A DNA stretch of 64,000 nucleotides from Halichondria panicea (lineage: Eukaryota; Porifera; Demospongiae; Suberitida; Halichondriidae). A program made the position numbers and the translations under genes. This document shows positions 1-11,641 of the stretch, piece by piece. The stretch lies in NCBI RefSeq assembly GCF_963675165.1, contig NC_087392.1, positions 1,875,001 to 1,939,000 of the forward strand. Reading direction: 5' to 3'. Position 1 is the stretch's first letter. Every line of letters starts with the position of its first letter. A model generated the notes under the pieces. That model was not told where the DNA came from. It searched no databases and saw only the letters and a list, made by a program, of their open reading frames with translations.

Positions 1-1428
1 TTGAATCAGATACGGGTTTGTTCTTGCAATATGCCACGTACTTGCTCGTGAACTCAGAGCCCTAGGGAGGAACAAGACGATAATTTGATACAGCTGTGAG
101 CAAATAGTGACTAGGACCAGGGTTTTAGTTAGCCTAGGCGTGGCAACAATTGGGAGTGGAAGTGGGTGCAAGGACAATTAATGGCTAGTGTACTTGGCGT
201 TGCTATTGCAACACTCTCTATAATAATTATACTGTAAGGTAACGGTTATTGCACGCACTATAAAAATAACCAACACACTCTAGTGTAGTCAAAACAATGA
301 GAGGGCATGTTTATAAACATAAGCAGACAGTATAATAATTATGTGAGTGTGCATGTGTACATACACGCACGCACATGCTTCAAGAACACTCCGACCATGG
401 CTTCTGCATCCTCTGCATGGTACACCTGCATTGCTGGGAGGAGGATCCTGTGAGGGTGTGGTGTGTGTGAGGGGTGTGGGAGTGGTGGTGTGGTGTGTGT
501 GTGTGTGAGGAATGTGGGAGCGGTGGTGTGGTGTGTGTGAAGGATGTGGGAGCGGTGGTGTGGTGTGTGTGAGGGATGTGGGAGCGGTGGTGTGGTGTGT
601 GTGAGGGATGTGGACAGTGAGTGCCAATTGATGGGACACTCCTAACACAAGCCCCACAACAACCATAACACATTCAAAGCATGTCCATTTCCTCTGACAA
701 CATACCAACAACTTAATAATAATATAATGAGACTGGACTGGCAATTTTCATATTTGCTAACGTGCCACACAAGATTCTTTCACGGCTTACTCGCGATGAA
801 AGCTGTAAATTTCAGGTAGTGTCGAGAAGATGGATAAGATATCTGTCTTGAGGGTGGGGGGTACATTTGGACCCCCAGCACGGATATGGTTCAGGTAGTC
901 CTGCAATTAGGTTAATTAACTAAAACGAATACAGTGCATAATGCATCAGCTGATTCGTAGTACACAGTGTGATAATCACTTAGCTACATAGTGATTTAAC
1001 TATAGTACAATCATCATTAATTTTTGTGTGCACAGTGTAGCTCAGCATGAATACTTGAGGGAGATTAAATGACACCAGTGCATGCTTACCTCAAAGGTTA
1101 CTCTCAATCTCTCCACATACTCTTTCTCAGAGTCAACAAACTCTTTCAACACAAACCTACATCATGGTCAGTGCAGTCTCATAGTGTTTGGGCACAACCA
1201 CACTCACAGCATAGTGCATGAATACACTCACCTCCTGTGCTCTAGAACTTTTTGGACAGAGGGATCACTGATTTCTGTCATTATCACAGTGTGTATGTGC
1301 ACAATGCATGCAGCAGTTTAACTGCTAGCTAGCTGGTCTTCGATCTAGTTCTACAAAGAATTACTGACCATTACCAGCTTGTTCTAACGACGACCTTTCC
1401 CCTAAAATCAATAGCAACTTGCAAACAC
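1..1428. other. Intergenic left edge
   Basis: No convincing coding exon was found on either strand. The open frames here are short or consist of low-complexity His-Thr-Pro translations of a GT-rich minisatellite. The stretch is AT-rich upstream sequence of the SAM/phosphatase gene. It could also hold untranslated sequence of a gene outside the window. Confidence 0.6.
444..616. repeat. GT-rich minisatellite, 32-bp period
   Basis: About five imperfect tandem copies of a GT-rich unit. Successive copies of the core GATGTGGG fall 32 bp apart (543, 575, 607), with a TGTG run of variable length inside each unit. The last copies are nearly identical, which suggests recent slippage. It creates the spurious His-Thr-Pro frames on the minus strand. 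Confidence 0.85.
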
Positions 1429-1497
1429 ATGCAACATCTAGTTACTAAACTTCACTCTTCTGTCTATGGTGGTACTTGTCTGTTGCATAGAGTTATA

Positions 1498-3982
1498 ATG
1501 GCCACTAGTCATGTCAATGTTAGCCTCCTGGAGAGCCATCTGAGCACGAATGCAGTCATCCCAGATGATTGTCCATACGAGACTATTGGAGGCTCAGGGG
1601 CTACCATTGTGAGACGGCCAAGTTTGAGTTTGAGTTTGAATATGCTCTCCTGTGTGCCTGAGAGGGGACTATTGCAGGTCAATAGGAGCTACAATTCCTC
1701 TCCTGTTGAGAGTGAGCTGTCCTCTGGCAGGAAGAGTGTGAGCGAGAGCATAGTAAGGTGGCAGGAAGACGAAGTGATCTCGTGGCTGGACGAAACTGGA
1801 TTTGGAGAATATGCCGTACATATATTATAGAAGAGAGAGGCTCTAGATCTATACTGATGAATTATATCTCAGGACATGTAATGCTTTAATTATTAATATT
1901 TTCTCTGTAGGATATATTCAGAAATCACTCTATACGGACTGGTAGACTACTGCTAACTCTTGAGGAGTCACACTTGCTGGAGATGGGGATAAATTCAGTC
2001 GGTCACAGACTGGAGATCATGGATGCCCTGAACCACCTTCGTCAGGATGCTGGGCTTGTTGACAGGAGCAAGCTGGTAGGCATTAAGACACTAATGAAAC
2101 AGTAAGTGTCCTTGAGGCAATTTGAACGGTTACAAAACATTGATTGTTCTTAATACACTATTTGCGCATTACTATGTTTGGAGATAGCTACAAACCTGCA
2201 CTAACTGTGTGCAGGCTTGATATTGCTCGAGATGAGGAGATGCAACACCGCTACCCTAAAAGGATAATACTGGTCAGGCACGGAGAGGTGAGTTCATTAC
2301 CTTACCACATACCCAACAGCACACATGACCTTATTTACTGATTCACTCCGTATCCTAGGTAACTTCCAGTGAAGGGTGCAGTAAAAGGTTATAGCACAAA
2401 ACATAGTCTATAACCCTACATTGTCATATTGACCTGAGCTAGCTAGCAGTCTAAACTACTTATTACATGTTCATGAGGCTTGAAACACTGCAGTTCAATC
2501 CTTGCTCTGTGTTTCTAGAGTCAAGGCTGTGGCTCAGAGGTAGAGGAGTACAGTGCATGCAGTGTTGGTAGACTTGTGCAATGCAAATTGAAAACGGCAG
2601 CTCCTGATATTGGTGGGCTGGTCTGGTCAAAGTTTATGGCTTCCAGTAGAACCTAGCTGCTTGGAGAAGTAGCTAGCTCTCATACTTGACAGCTGTAACT
2701 GTTCTAACTGCATATTCTGAGGCACAAAAGTGGCTGTGAGAGCAAGCTTGACTGTCTCCATACATGTACATTGATGTTCAAATATTAATGACTGTTTTGC
2801 TGTTTTTGCAGTAAATAAATCAGTTGTTGACTGGTTGCCTAGTAATTATGGCTTATAACCAACCAATGCCGAGGGCGTACCAGTCAATAACTATAACTTA
2901 CCACATACCCAACAGCACTTACTACATACCCAATACAACAAACACTATCCATACACTGCACACCATCAGTCGCAAGGCAATGTGGATCACACTATCTATC
3001 AGAGTACACCCGACCGCTATCTTGAGTTGACAGAAAAAGGGAGAACACAAGCCTATGTAAGTGGTCCACGTAATACAACGTGATCTGTATTGCATGCACT
3101 CACAACCATCACTACTCTAGGCTGCTGGTATAGAGCTCAAGGAACTGTTACACGAAGAGTCTGTCACTTTCTATGTGTCTCCTTTCACACGCTCCAAGCA
3201 TACTTTTGAGCAAATTAGAAAATGTTTCCACGATGAGCAGGTACGGATAAAGTTGCAACTTCATAAGTACGTGCGTGAGTATATTTGTCGCTATATTCTG
3301 TGCAGGTGCTACAAGTGAGAACTGATCCTCGCATACGAGAGCAGGAGTGGGGAAACTTCCAGGACCCGGCCAAGATGCCCGAAATCATTGCTGAGAGAAG
3401 GACCATCGGTTCATTCTACTACCGATTCCCTACTGGAGAAAGGTGCAAACCACACGTCAAGTAGTAGTACGCTAATATAAACTGTACAAGCTCATAATTA
3501 TGGTTATAGAAATGCCACTGTTTGATACTCTGTATTGTATTGATCTGGTCCTATGTAGTGGTGCTGATGTGTACGATCGTGTGTCCACCTTCTTGGAGAC
3601 ACTCTATCGGGACATGGAGAAGGGTGGCTGTGGCCAGAACGCTGTCATTGTCTCACACGGCCTCTTTTGTCGACTCTTTCTGACCCGCTACTACCACTGG
3701 TCGGTGAGTAGATCCCTCTATTGTGACATCCTTCATTCAATATTAGCATTCTTTTTGTGTTGCTAGTTTTGTCTATGTACAAAGGAACCCCTGTTATAGG
3801 CTTTCCCCTCAACAATCCCTTAATGTAATTATAGTGTTGTTCTGTGCTAATGGTCGGTGCTCTCCCTCCAGATTGACAAGTTCCACAAGCTTTGGAATTT
3901 CAAGAATGGTCAGTATGCCATTATGGAGCTGCTGCCAAGTGGCAGCTACAGACTTGTATCCGAACTAAAATCGAACCCTTAG
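1498..3982 (+). CDS. SAM-domain histidine phosphatase (PGAM-like)
   Basis: Eight exons: 1498-1815, 1911-2101, 2215-2287, 2970-3056, 3121-3240, 3306-3442, 3559-3703, 3872-3982, giving 393 residues with all phases closing. After a low-complexity N-terminus, exons 1-2 encode a SAM domain (around residues 85-155, with WLDETGFGEYA and LLEMGINSVGHRLEIMDAL). Exons 3-8 encode a histidine-phosphatase fold: catalytic LVRHGE, the SPFTRSKHT helix, the acid/base-region motif EQEWGNFQ and the second-histidine motif VSHGLFCRLF. The family acts on small phosphoesters or on proteins; the substrate cannot be told from sequence. The SAM domain suggests scaffolding or oligomerisation. An in-frame upstream ATG at 1429 would add 23 residues. 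The gene is convergent with MRPS15, 169 bp apart. Identity of the family is sure; the SAM fusion is supported by one clean splice. Confidence 0.87.
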
Positions 3983-4151
3983 CGACCATGCAATCTTTGT
4001 ACAATATAGGTTGGCAAGTATTTAGTGTTTTTTTTTATAGACTTGATGTTTGGTGTTACCAATCTGATACACAATGATATTAAACAGTTATATATAACAG
4101 TGACATCAACAATATGACCTCTCTCTATATAATAATGAATGGCTAGCAAGT

Positions 4152-4427
4152 CTATTTTTTCCAGAATGTGTTCTTTTTTTTCTTCTGCCTCTTTGCAATT
4201 CTATTCTGATGACCCACTGATTTTTTAGGGTACTTGTCATTAATCGGGTGTTTAAGGTTCAGTTCAGAGATAATCTTTAGGTAGTCTTGAAAATTGCTCC
4301 TCTTTAGATACAATAGAAGTGTTCTTCTCCTGTGAACCAGTTGCACTAGTGAGCGAAGAGAGCCATAATCTTTCCTGTGCTTCTTCATGTGTTCTGACAT
4401 TTGCTTAATGCGTATCGTTAACACTGC

Positions 4428-4477
<50 letters not shown>

Positions 4478-5464
4478 TGGGGGGGGGGGGGATACTTAAC
4501 AATAGGGTAGTATTACAGAGGATTTCAGGTTGGTTGGCAGAAGTTAAAAGTTGAGTGCAGTCAACCATGACCACTCATTACATTAATAGAAGAAATACAC
4601 AGGTCATGGTTGAGTGCAACCTGAAATCCTCTGTCATTATAACACAGGTAGCAACAGGGTCATTATAACACAGGTAGCAACAGGGTCATTTAAAATCAGC
4701 TCTGGAACTTTGTTCTGAAGGTCCAACTTCAATGATTTTCTGGCTATAGCTAGAAGGAGCTCTTTCAGATGGTATGTTCAAATATCAAACTTGAAACAGG
4801 ACATAATTCCCAAAAAGAGAATGTGGTATACAAGCCAAAAATAGACTTTGATTTTAACGCATAATCTAAAGAAAAGCTTTCAGAAAATTAATTAGACCAA
4901 TGGAACTAAAGTTATGGCCGCGTTCAAAGATACTCTATTTAATACATGTACTAGGATCTCACTCTGTACAGTGGTTGAGCCGGTGTCTCCGGGCCTGGCC
5001 TGCATCTGACTGATGGTGTCGGCTACTGCAGCCTTCTTGTGCTCCCTCTCACAGGCCATATCCAGGCTGAATATACGCTGCACCTGTGAGTCTGCCCTGG
5101 GGCAGTTCAACAACTTCATAACAACACAGTGAGGTAGATCATCGACACATAGTAGTACAGCACATGACTTGGTACAAGTAACCGTGGGCAGAAAACCTCA
5201 ATTCATCGCCTAGACGCAAACTCACTCTTTAAGTATTTTCACTTGCTCAAAGTCGGGCATGAACTTTGGCGAGGACTTCAGATTGGCCTCATCGAAGTGT
5301 CGTGCAGAGAGATGAAAACCGGCACACCATCTCGTAACTGTATTAGGCAAGAGTAATGAATGCATCCTAAAGAGGCAGTGATTCTTACCCTCTGGGACTG
5401 TTCTCACTGTAGATAGACTGACACACCTACTGAGGGCACTTCTCAGTCCACTGCAAGACCACAT
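4152..5464 (-). CDS. MRPS15: Mitochondrial small ribosomal subunit protein uS15m
   Basis: Four exons on the minus strand (5464-5389, 5337-5226, 5096-4963, 4423-4152) give 197 residues. The N-terminus is Arg/Ser-rich with few acids, as expected of a mitochondrial presequence. The core aligns with human MRPS15 as I remember it: VQRIFSLDMACEREHKK, then a DT motif, then LTIRIKQMSEHMKKHRKD, RRRTLLLYLKRSNFQDYLKI, and a basic Lys-rich tail ending in the stop. The HRKD and RR...LLxYL residues are the S15 family's rRNA-binding signature. The role is in the mitoribosomal small subunit. The last intron (4424-4962) is long and filled with repeats. The start is only 105 bp from the divergent pyrophosphatase start. 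Confidence 0.87.
4429..4492. repeat. (GT)n microsatellite followed by a G run
   Basis: About 22 GT units run into a 14-base G tract inside the last MRPS15 intron, just upstream (in transcript order) of the acceptor at 4424. On the transcribed strand it is a CA-rich tract that may serve as an extended pyrimidine/CA acceptor context. Confidence 0.95.
4513..4690. repeat. Foldback plus short tandem duplication in MRPS15 intron
   Basis: The sequence around 4516-4572 recurs inverted at 4600-4634 (sharing ACAGAGGATTTCAGGTT and its complement, and the TCAACCATGACC motif), making a hairpin-like element. It is followed by two direct copies of a roughly 26-bp unit (TAACACAGGTAGCAACAGGG at about 4640 and 4666). 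No coding content is seen. Confidence 0.7.
4725..4930. repeat. Dispersed repeat, copy 1
   Basis: This intronic stretch resembles 24880-25110 in a THOC2 intron. Shared blocks include GATTTTCTG...AGAAGGAGCTCTTTC near one end and GAACTAAAGTTATGGC with TTAGACCAA near the other, in the same order and orientation. No terminal repeats or reading frame are evident. The family is unknown. Confidence 0.6.
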
Positions 5465-5569
5465 CTCATTGGAACTCCGGTCACCACCAAATAACAGTGA
5501 ATATGTACGGTAATCGCTCCGTATAACAATGATACTCAGTACCCACGTGGTCGTGGTTTTGTGTGCTAA
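5465..5569. promoter_or_regulatory. Shared divergent promoter, MRPS15 / PPA
   Basis: Only 105 bp separate the start codons of two head-to-head genes that both appear to make mitochondrial proteins. Both 5' UTRs and core promoters must lie here or overlap the first exons. No TATA box is obvious. Promoter function is inferred from geometry alone. Confidence 0.6.
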
Positions 5570-8017
5570 ATGAACTTGAGGAGTACGAGTCGTCTTATAT
5601 TCAAGGGTGTAAAGTTGCTTTCAGCCAGAGCAGTCACTGTAAGAAGTATGGCCTACTCAATAGAGGAGCGTGGCAGCCAATACAGTCTTGACTACAGAGT
5701 GTACTTCAGTAAGTGGTCTGCCCCTAGCCTTTTGATGAGCAGTTGTATTTATTGAAATTGTCCATCGTTAATTTTGTAGAGAAGGGTGATAAGTATGTGT
5801 CACCATTCCATGATGTCCCACTGTATGCTAATGCTGAGAAGACAGTGTACAACGCGATCATGGAGGTGCCCCGATGGTCTAATGCCAAAATGGAGGTTAG
5901 TGCAGTCAATAATACTCAGAGGAGGTACGACAGGTGCGGTGCATCTCAAGAAATTAGCCTTTGATTGAGCAATAGTTATCCGCCCACGTCGTATGTTTTT
6001 GCTGAGGCTAATTGCTTGAGCTGCACTGCGCCTGTCGGACCTCCTCTGATGTATAATTATGTTTGCCGATTAACACTAGAAATTTCTTGCTAGATATCTG
6101 TTGCGGACAAGTTGAACCCCATTAAGCAAGACGTGAAGAAAGGCAAAGCACGTTTTGTGAGCAACGTGTTCCCTTACCACGGGTACATGTGGAACTACGG
6201 TGCACTGCCTCAGACGTGGGAGGACCCCTCCCATATGGACCCCAACACCAACTGCAAGGGAGACAATGACCCTCTAGATGTGTGTGAGATTGGGTACCGT
6301 GTGGCCAAGAGGGGGGAAGTGCGACAAGTCAAAGTGCTTGGCTGTGTGGCTCTCATTGATGAGGGTGAGAAATGCCTGACGTATAATAGGAGATAAGAGG
6401 GAATGTGTTTATTAGGAACTAGTGTGTGGGAACTGTAATGTCATTGTGAGTATGTCATTGTGAGTGTGTATGTGTAATAGAGCCAACATTGTGTGTGTGT
6501 GTGTGTGTCCGTCCACGTGTGTGTACGAGTTACCAAATCTGCGTAGTTTGGGGTATTTTTGTTGTAGATATATTTCCTATGTTCTTCATACTCACAATAG
6601 GTGAGACGGACTGGAAGGTACTGGCGATTGATGTAACTGATCCACTAGCGGAGAAACTCAATGGTGAGAATTAAACACTCCACCCTCATTTATCCCTCAC
6701 CCTCCGTAGATGTGTCTGATATTGAGACGGAGATGCCTGGATTCTTAGCAGTGAGTTGATTTATAGCAAAGGTTAGCACATGATTCAGACGTGTGTTGCC
6801 CCTCAACCCAGGCCACAGTGGAGTGGTTCACAAAGTACAAGGTGCCTGCTGGAAAACCAAAGAATAACTTTGCATTCAATGGAAAAGCAATGGACAAAGT
6901 GAGCGGCTTAGTTAAATATGTTCTGTATGCAACAGTGTACTCATTGTGTTGAGTACCTTGCTATATGGTACTTATTGTTGTCTGGTCTACTCTCAAATGT
7001 TGCAGTGAAAAGAGATCAGGATTTAATTTAGTTCATATTGTTATGCCTCGGTGCGCATGCGCAAGCGGGGTATACGGTAGTGTGTTTGTGTGTGTGTGTG
7101 TGTGTGTAGACTGCTATAGCTGCTCAAGGATGAATCAAGTGCAAGTAAGAGTTTCTATAGGCTTCTAGTCATGTTTACTTGGATTTTAATTCGTGGATTT
7201 GCAAAATAATGCTTCGTTCTTGAGTTATGCCTACTTGGAATGCCATTGCAGCCTTTTCAGAAAAGTACGTAGCCAAACTTGTTTACCGAGTGTTGCTACT
7301 CTACTTAGTAGTTAGCTCTGCACTAGAACGCTAGCTATTGGTAGCTGCAAGAGTGAGAAGAGAGCTGCAAGGCTCTGCTGATGCAGCCATTAATTTTTGA
7401 CTTGAACTTTTGGCATCGATCGTTTTTAACAACAATCATGGTGGATCATTACCCACTCTTTGTGTTTGCATGCAAAAATGTTCATCATAATTATGAGTGT
7501 ATAAAAGCTTTTAGTAGCTTTACGTTATGTAGCTTTGGCATCTCCATCGAGGCATCAGCACCTGCGGTGCTTTCATTGTTGTTGTTCTTTTTTCCAGGAT
7601 TTCACCACCCGTATAGTGGCTGAGACTCACGACCAGTGGGAGAAGTTGATGAAGAACCAACATTCTGACCCCACCTCCATTAGTCGGTAAGGTTATGCAT
7701 TATAATAACTGTGTGTGTATGTGTAGAATGACTGTATCACATGATTTTTAGGGTATCCCGAGAGGTACAGAGTACATTGATTTTTAAGTTTGAGTTAAAA
7801 TCAAATTCACACTGTGTGCTCACTTACAGAGCCAACACGACGGTGGCGGGTGACTATCTCGTGTCTCAGACTGATGCTGCCGGAGTAGTGGCCACTTCAC
7901 CACCCCCCGCCCCAGACACACCCATTGACCCCATTGGTAGGTGGGATTATTTGGTGCTCTTGATGATAATAGTCTTTTCCTTTTCTTTCAGTGGACAAGT
8001 GGCACTATGTGCAGTGA
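5570..8017 (+). CDS. PPA1: Inorganic pyrophosphatase, family I, probably mitochondrial
   Basis: Nine exons (5570-5708, 5780-5895, 6094-6364, 6601-6663, 6710-6750, 6812-6898, 7598-7686, 7830-7936, 7992-8017) give 312 residues, slightly longer than cytosolic PPA1. It hydrolyses pyrophosphate to two phosphates with Mg2+. Visible hallmarks: [47 protein letters not shown], the metal-binding signature [17 protein letters not shown]...LIDEGETDWKV, and a C-terminal VDKWHYVQ. The first 26 residues are basic and acid-free ([20 protein letters not shown]), a likely mitochondrial presequence. A second ATG at 5648 would yield a cytosolic form, so one gene may serve both compartments. Intron 4 is only 46 bp. 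The symbol could equally be PPA2. Confidence 0.96.
5916..6049. mobile_element. Foldback MITE-like element in PPA intron 2
   Basis: The ends TCAGAGGAGGTACGACAGG and its imperfect complement CCTGTCGGACCTCCTCTGA form inverted arms of about 35 bp around a 65-bp loop. The element sits between exons 2 and 3 and has no coding capacity. No clear target duplication was found. Confidence 0.7.
7070..7110. repeat. GT-rich microsatellite in PPA intron 6
   Basis: A GTGTGTTTGTGTG... run in the 699-bp intron 6, preceded by a GC-rich CGGTGCGCATGCGCAAGCGG segment that is itself palindromic around GCGCATGCGC. The rest of this intron shows no feature I recognise. Confidence 0.75.
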
Positions 8018-8161
8018 AGAACTTAACAATATTAAATTGCTGTTTGAATCAAATTTTAAACTGATTTTTTTGAGAATTGTGCATCAAATGAGAAATGTAA
8101 TTAATTTGCTGAGAGATATGATTGAAACAATGGTGTTGTTCTGGAGCAAGTTTGTTTGTTT

Positions 8162-9929
8162 CTACGTCTTCTCGAGGGTGTGATAACAGAAAGTGGAGAA
8201 ACCAGCGTCCAGAGCATCAGTGAGACAAGCACCATGGGATACCAGCAGCTGTAGGGGGGAGGGGGTTATGGAACGTGCCTCTTCATTGCATCAACTATAC
8301 ATTGTAGCTGCTCTGAAAGTTATAAGAAAATTACAATAAGGAAGTGGGCCCCTGCACTTCAGAAGGTACGGGGTCCTTGTATGTATAATTACTGTTTGGA
8401 TAACATTATAATTCAAATACTACGCTTACGGTGGCTTAGTGTGAACACTGACCTTTTCCAGACTTGCGTTCTTGTTGTTGAGGCAGTAAATGAGAGGAGT
8501 GCAGCCGCTAATGTCCTTAGCATGCACAGAGACATTGTTCCCGTCCAGGAGGACTCTCACACAGCTGTCGGCGTTGGCCATACAGGCGTGGTGGAGTGGG
8601 GTCATCTTGGCCAGGTCCACTGCTGCTTTGTTGGCACCGACCTCCAGGAGAAACTTAACCATCGACTCTTGACCATTGCCGGCAGCTATGGGGTATATTG
8701 ACACGTAATCATTATTATAATTAAAATGTATCATGCATTTCTAGTATCTACAGCTGTCTTAATCATTGTTCAAAGGGGAATGAATATTAAAACACATACA
8801 ATGGTAATGACATACGTCATAATTATTATAAACTTAGTACTGATTATTATCAGCTGTACAATGCATACATAAATGTACATGAGACATCGTCCAATCAGCT
8901 CTCACCTAGCATGAGGGGAGTCTGGTTGAGCTTCCCTCCGAGCACGTCCACTGACACATCTCGAGATAGTATCTGGGTGGCCATCTTCTCTAGGCCCTTG
9001 GAACAGGCATGATGTAGTACCTGGAATCCGTGGGCGTCCACACTCGCTATGCCCTGGGGGGAAATAAGCATCATATCCATGCAGTTACAATGCAGACACA
9101 TAAATAGAGGCTGTATAATAGCATGTTGGACTGTGCTATGGCCGTGGGCGTCCACACTCGCTATACCCTGGGGGGAAATAAGCATCATATCCATGCAGTT
9201 ACAATGCAGACACATAAATAGAGGCTGTATAATAGCATGTTGGACTGTGCTATAAGGGGGTGGTGTTGTGTTGCATGCCTATGGTAATCACACTTTATTG
9301 TGGCCACATTATGAACACAACTGAAGGTAAATGGTCGCAATGTGCAGACTCACTTGGCTGTGTTCTGGTAGGCTCCTGAGCAGGTGCAGACCAATCTCCT
9401 CATGACCCTACACATAGAAAAAAAAGATTTTAAATCCATACAGACTAAAATAATTAAGAAGTGAGGCTCCCTATTTAATCTTGGCAGACACAACGTACTC
9501 TTGCTGAGGCTAGAATAAGAGGGGTTTCTTTCTCAAGGGTCAGAGGATAGAGGTCAACTCGTGTGCTGACTATCAGTAGCTCCACTGTCTTCAGAGACCC
9601 GTGAGCACTGGGACAAAGGGAGAGAGGGGAGGTAGGTAGTGAAATGGTCGGCATTATTGAATTGCTAAAGAAATAGCCTACCGTGTGAAATTATGATAGC
9701 GTAACATTAGTATGCTTACAGAACTGGTCTAGTATTTACAGAGTATACACAAACAGATCAGCATCACTCATGTGTAGTTGATTGTCTCAAAGCTCATCAA
9801 ATCCTGGGGACTGCACCAGTACACGCACGCAGACTTACATGGCTAGTTGCAGTGCAGTCAGTTGGTCTTGGCCACGTGCATTAGGATCAACATCGTCATC
9901 TTGTAGCAGCTCCCTGCAGGTGTGTGTGT

Positions 9930-9996
<67 letters not shown>

Positions 9997-11400
9997 TGTA
10001 GTACGTGGGAAATCAACCAACACTAACTAAACACATTGACCACCACCAGATAACTAATGTATAGGCCTTGCCCAATTATGCTCAAAATTTTGCCTATTAG
10101 TCTAGTCTCCAAGTCTCATGCATTGTACCTATTAGTCTTTAATCATTACCCATTAGTCTCAAAATCATCAACGAGAATTATACTGCAACATCACAGACGC
10201 TTCTATATAATCTTCTAAAGAAGTATTATTGGTGAAAAGAGTCAACTGATCTAGTAGTACTACTATAGCACCTTCCATACGTATATAATTATACTAGTCT
10301 ATAGCCACGACGTGGACCATGTGCTCAGAAGTACGTGTAACGGTTAACCATTAGTTATTCATGCTACTGAGCTTCTATAAAACTACCAACATTTGGTAAA
10401 AATTGCCTAATAGGCTAATATTTTTTGCCTATTAGGCTGGCATAATGCTCAATGCTCCACTGCACCTATTAGTCTCAAAATTATGCTAGTATACTTGGGC
10501 AAGGGCTACTAATGTACCTATCAAGGGCAAGCCCCACCTCCCCCAGTGCAGGCATAGGTGAGGATTTGAAACATACATAATTCAGCTGCATCACATCGAT
10601 CTGGGGACAACCTCGATGTCAAATCCCATGTATATACAAGTGCAATGATCAGTACCAGATCAGCACATGGCTGTGTAGTTAATGCGCATAAATCAATTGC
10701 ACTACCTCTGGGGCAAAGTTCAAGATCAAATCCCACCTATGGCCCCACCTATGCCCGTACTGGGGGAGGTGGGGGCTTGCCATTGATAGGTGCATAAGCA
10801 TATTCACCAGCCAACTAAGCATATTTATTGACAACACACCAACCAGCTAAGCATATTGACATACAAAATAATTAACGAGAATTTAAACAGGATACTGTAT
10901 TTCAGTATCGGTTCTCCTAGCAACCAAATAAAGCAATTCACGGGCCATTACATCCATGGAAATATAAGCTCGTACTCTAAACCACTACAAAGGACATAGC
11001 TGAGCTAGCTAGCTAGTAGCAAGCTATGCTCACCTTACAGTCTCTGTGTTGTCCTGACGTAACAGAGTGTGTGCATGTGAGGAGGAGAAGGTTATCAGAG
11101 GACATGAGCAGGTGTTACAATGTAGCACTCTGTTATTGAACTGGTGGACGTGCAAAAACCAGCTGCTACATTTATTTCCAGGGCAGGATAATTAGATCTA
11201 GACACATTTACCATGCACTGTGAAAACTAGATAAGGCTGATAGCAACTGTATTAACGTTTATATACACCTGATTTGCTAGCTAGATCTGTACTGATAGGT
11301 TTTGTATAAAGATTAATACAAGTTTAGACACGTACACATGGGCACACACCTCCATGACAGCCGTATGAAAGGCCTCCAGCTTAGCACTTGAGTTTCCCAT
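8162..11400 (-). CDS. Ankyrin-repeat protein, 258 aa, N-myristoylation-type start
   Basis: Eight exons (11400-11350, 11053-11034, 9913-9839, 9607-9499, 9407-9354, 9053-8906, 8685-8453, 8248-8162) close in frame. Exon 2 is a 20-bp microexon and the least certain. The protein is almost wholly ankyrin repeats: TPLILASARGHEEIGLHLL, HGFQVLHHACSKGLEKMA, QTPLMLAAGNGQESMVKFLL, MTPLHHACMANADSCVRVLL and GCTPLIYCLNNKNASLEKLL. The start MGNSSAKLEA has Gly2 and Ser at positions 4-5, as in N-myristoylated proteins. There is no other domain, so the role is probably a protein-binding adaptor at a membrane. I cannot assign an orthologue. It is divergent from KDM1A (241 bp) and convergent with PPA (144 bp). 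Confidence 0.85.
9028..9253. repeat. 114-bp tandem duplication across an exon 6 acceptor
   Basis: Two nearly identical copies with a 114-bp period, starting at 9028 and 9142. Each contains the acceptor and the first about 25 nt of ankyrin exon 6 on the minus strand. Only the copy nearer the exon body is productive. The other keeps a usable-looking acceptor followed by a truncated exon start. The duplication is recent, with about one mismatch seen. Confidence 0.9.
9918..10000. repeat. (GT)n microsatellite
   Basis: About 40 GT units with two GG interruptions, immediately upstream (in transcript order) of ankyrin exon 3. On the transcribed strand it forms a CA tract ending in the acceptor. Confidence 0.95.
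10516..10791. mobile_element. 276-bp MITE with about 45-bp terminal inverted repeats
   Basis: The left end ACCTATCAAGGGCAAGCC...GCATAGGTG matches the right end CACCTATGCCC...TTGATAGGT inverted over about 45 bp (10516-10560 against 10747-10791). The interior contains a second pair of related CAACCTCGATGTCAAATCCC / CAAAGTTCAAGATCAAATCC segments. It lies in the 1.1-kb ankyrin intron 2 and has no coding frame. The superfamily is not determined. Confidence 0.82.
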
Positions 11401-11641
11401 GATTATCTTGTTCAATGCTTTCTGAAGTGAACTCTAAAGATCCAAGACGCGTACACATCAAGATCATGAATGCTGAATGCTGAACCTGGTATATGATCAT
11501 GCATGACACACCCTCATTAAAGTTTAATGGGCGTGTTCAAAATTTAATAAACAACTTTGACCTTTGGCTTTGGTATAAGTCTAAAAGGTCAAAAGGCTAA
11601 AATTAATGTACTCACTCGATATAGTACTCAGCGTCTAAGAG
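11401..11641. promoter_or_regulatory. Shared divergent promoter, ankyrin gene / KDM1A
   Basis: The 241 bp between the two start codons must contain both promoters. It includes a short repeat AATGCTGAATGCTGAA and AT-rich stretches. No motif was assigned; function is inferred from gene orientation. Confidence 0.5.

Noticed and set aside
444-616. CRISPR-like array
   Set aside because: Tandem units abut without unique spacers, and the context is a eukaryotic genome with introns.
289-744. Long minus-strand frames rich in His-Thr-Pro
   Set aside because: They are translations of a 32-bp GT-rich minisatellite with no splice context or conserved motif.
2513-2600. tRNA-like D-arm sequence (GGCTCAGAGGTAGAG)
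   Set aside because: No matching B box or acceptor stem downstream. The GTTCAATCC-like motif lies upstream, in the wrong order, so neither a tRNA nor a clear SINE is supported.
5916-6060. Coding extension of PPA exon 2 (open frames reach into the intron)
   Set aside because: The frames enter a foldback element. The splice from 5895 to 6094 restores the conserved [15 protein letters not shown] run.
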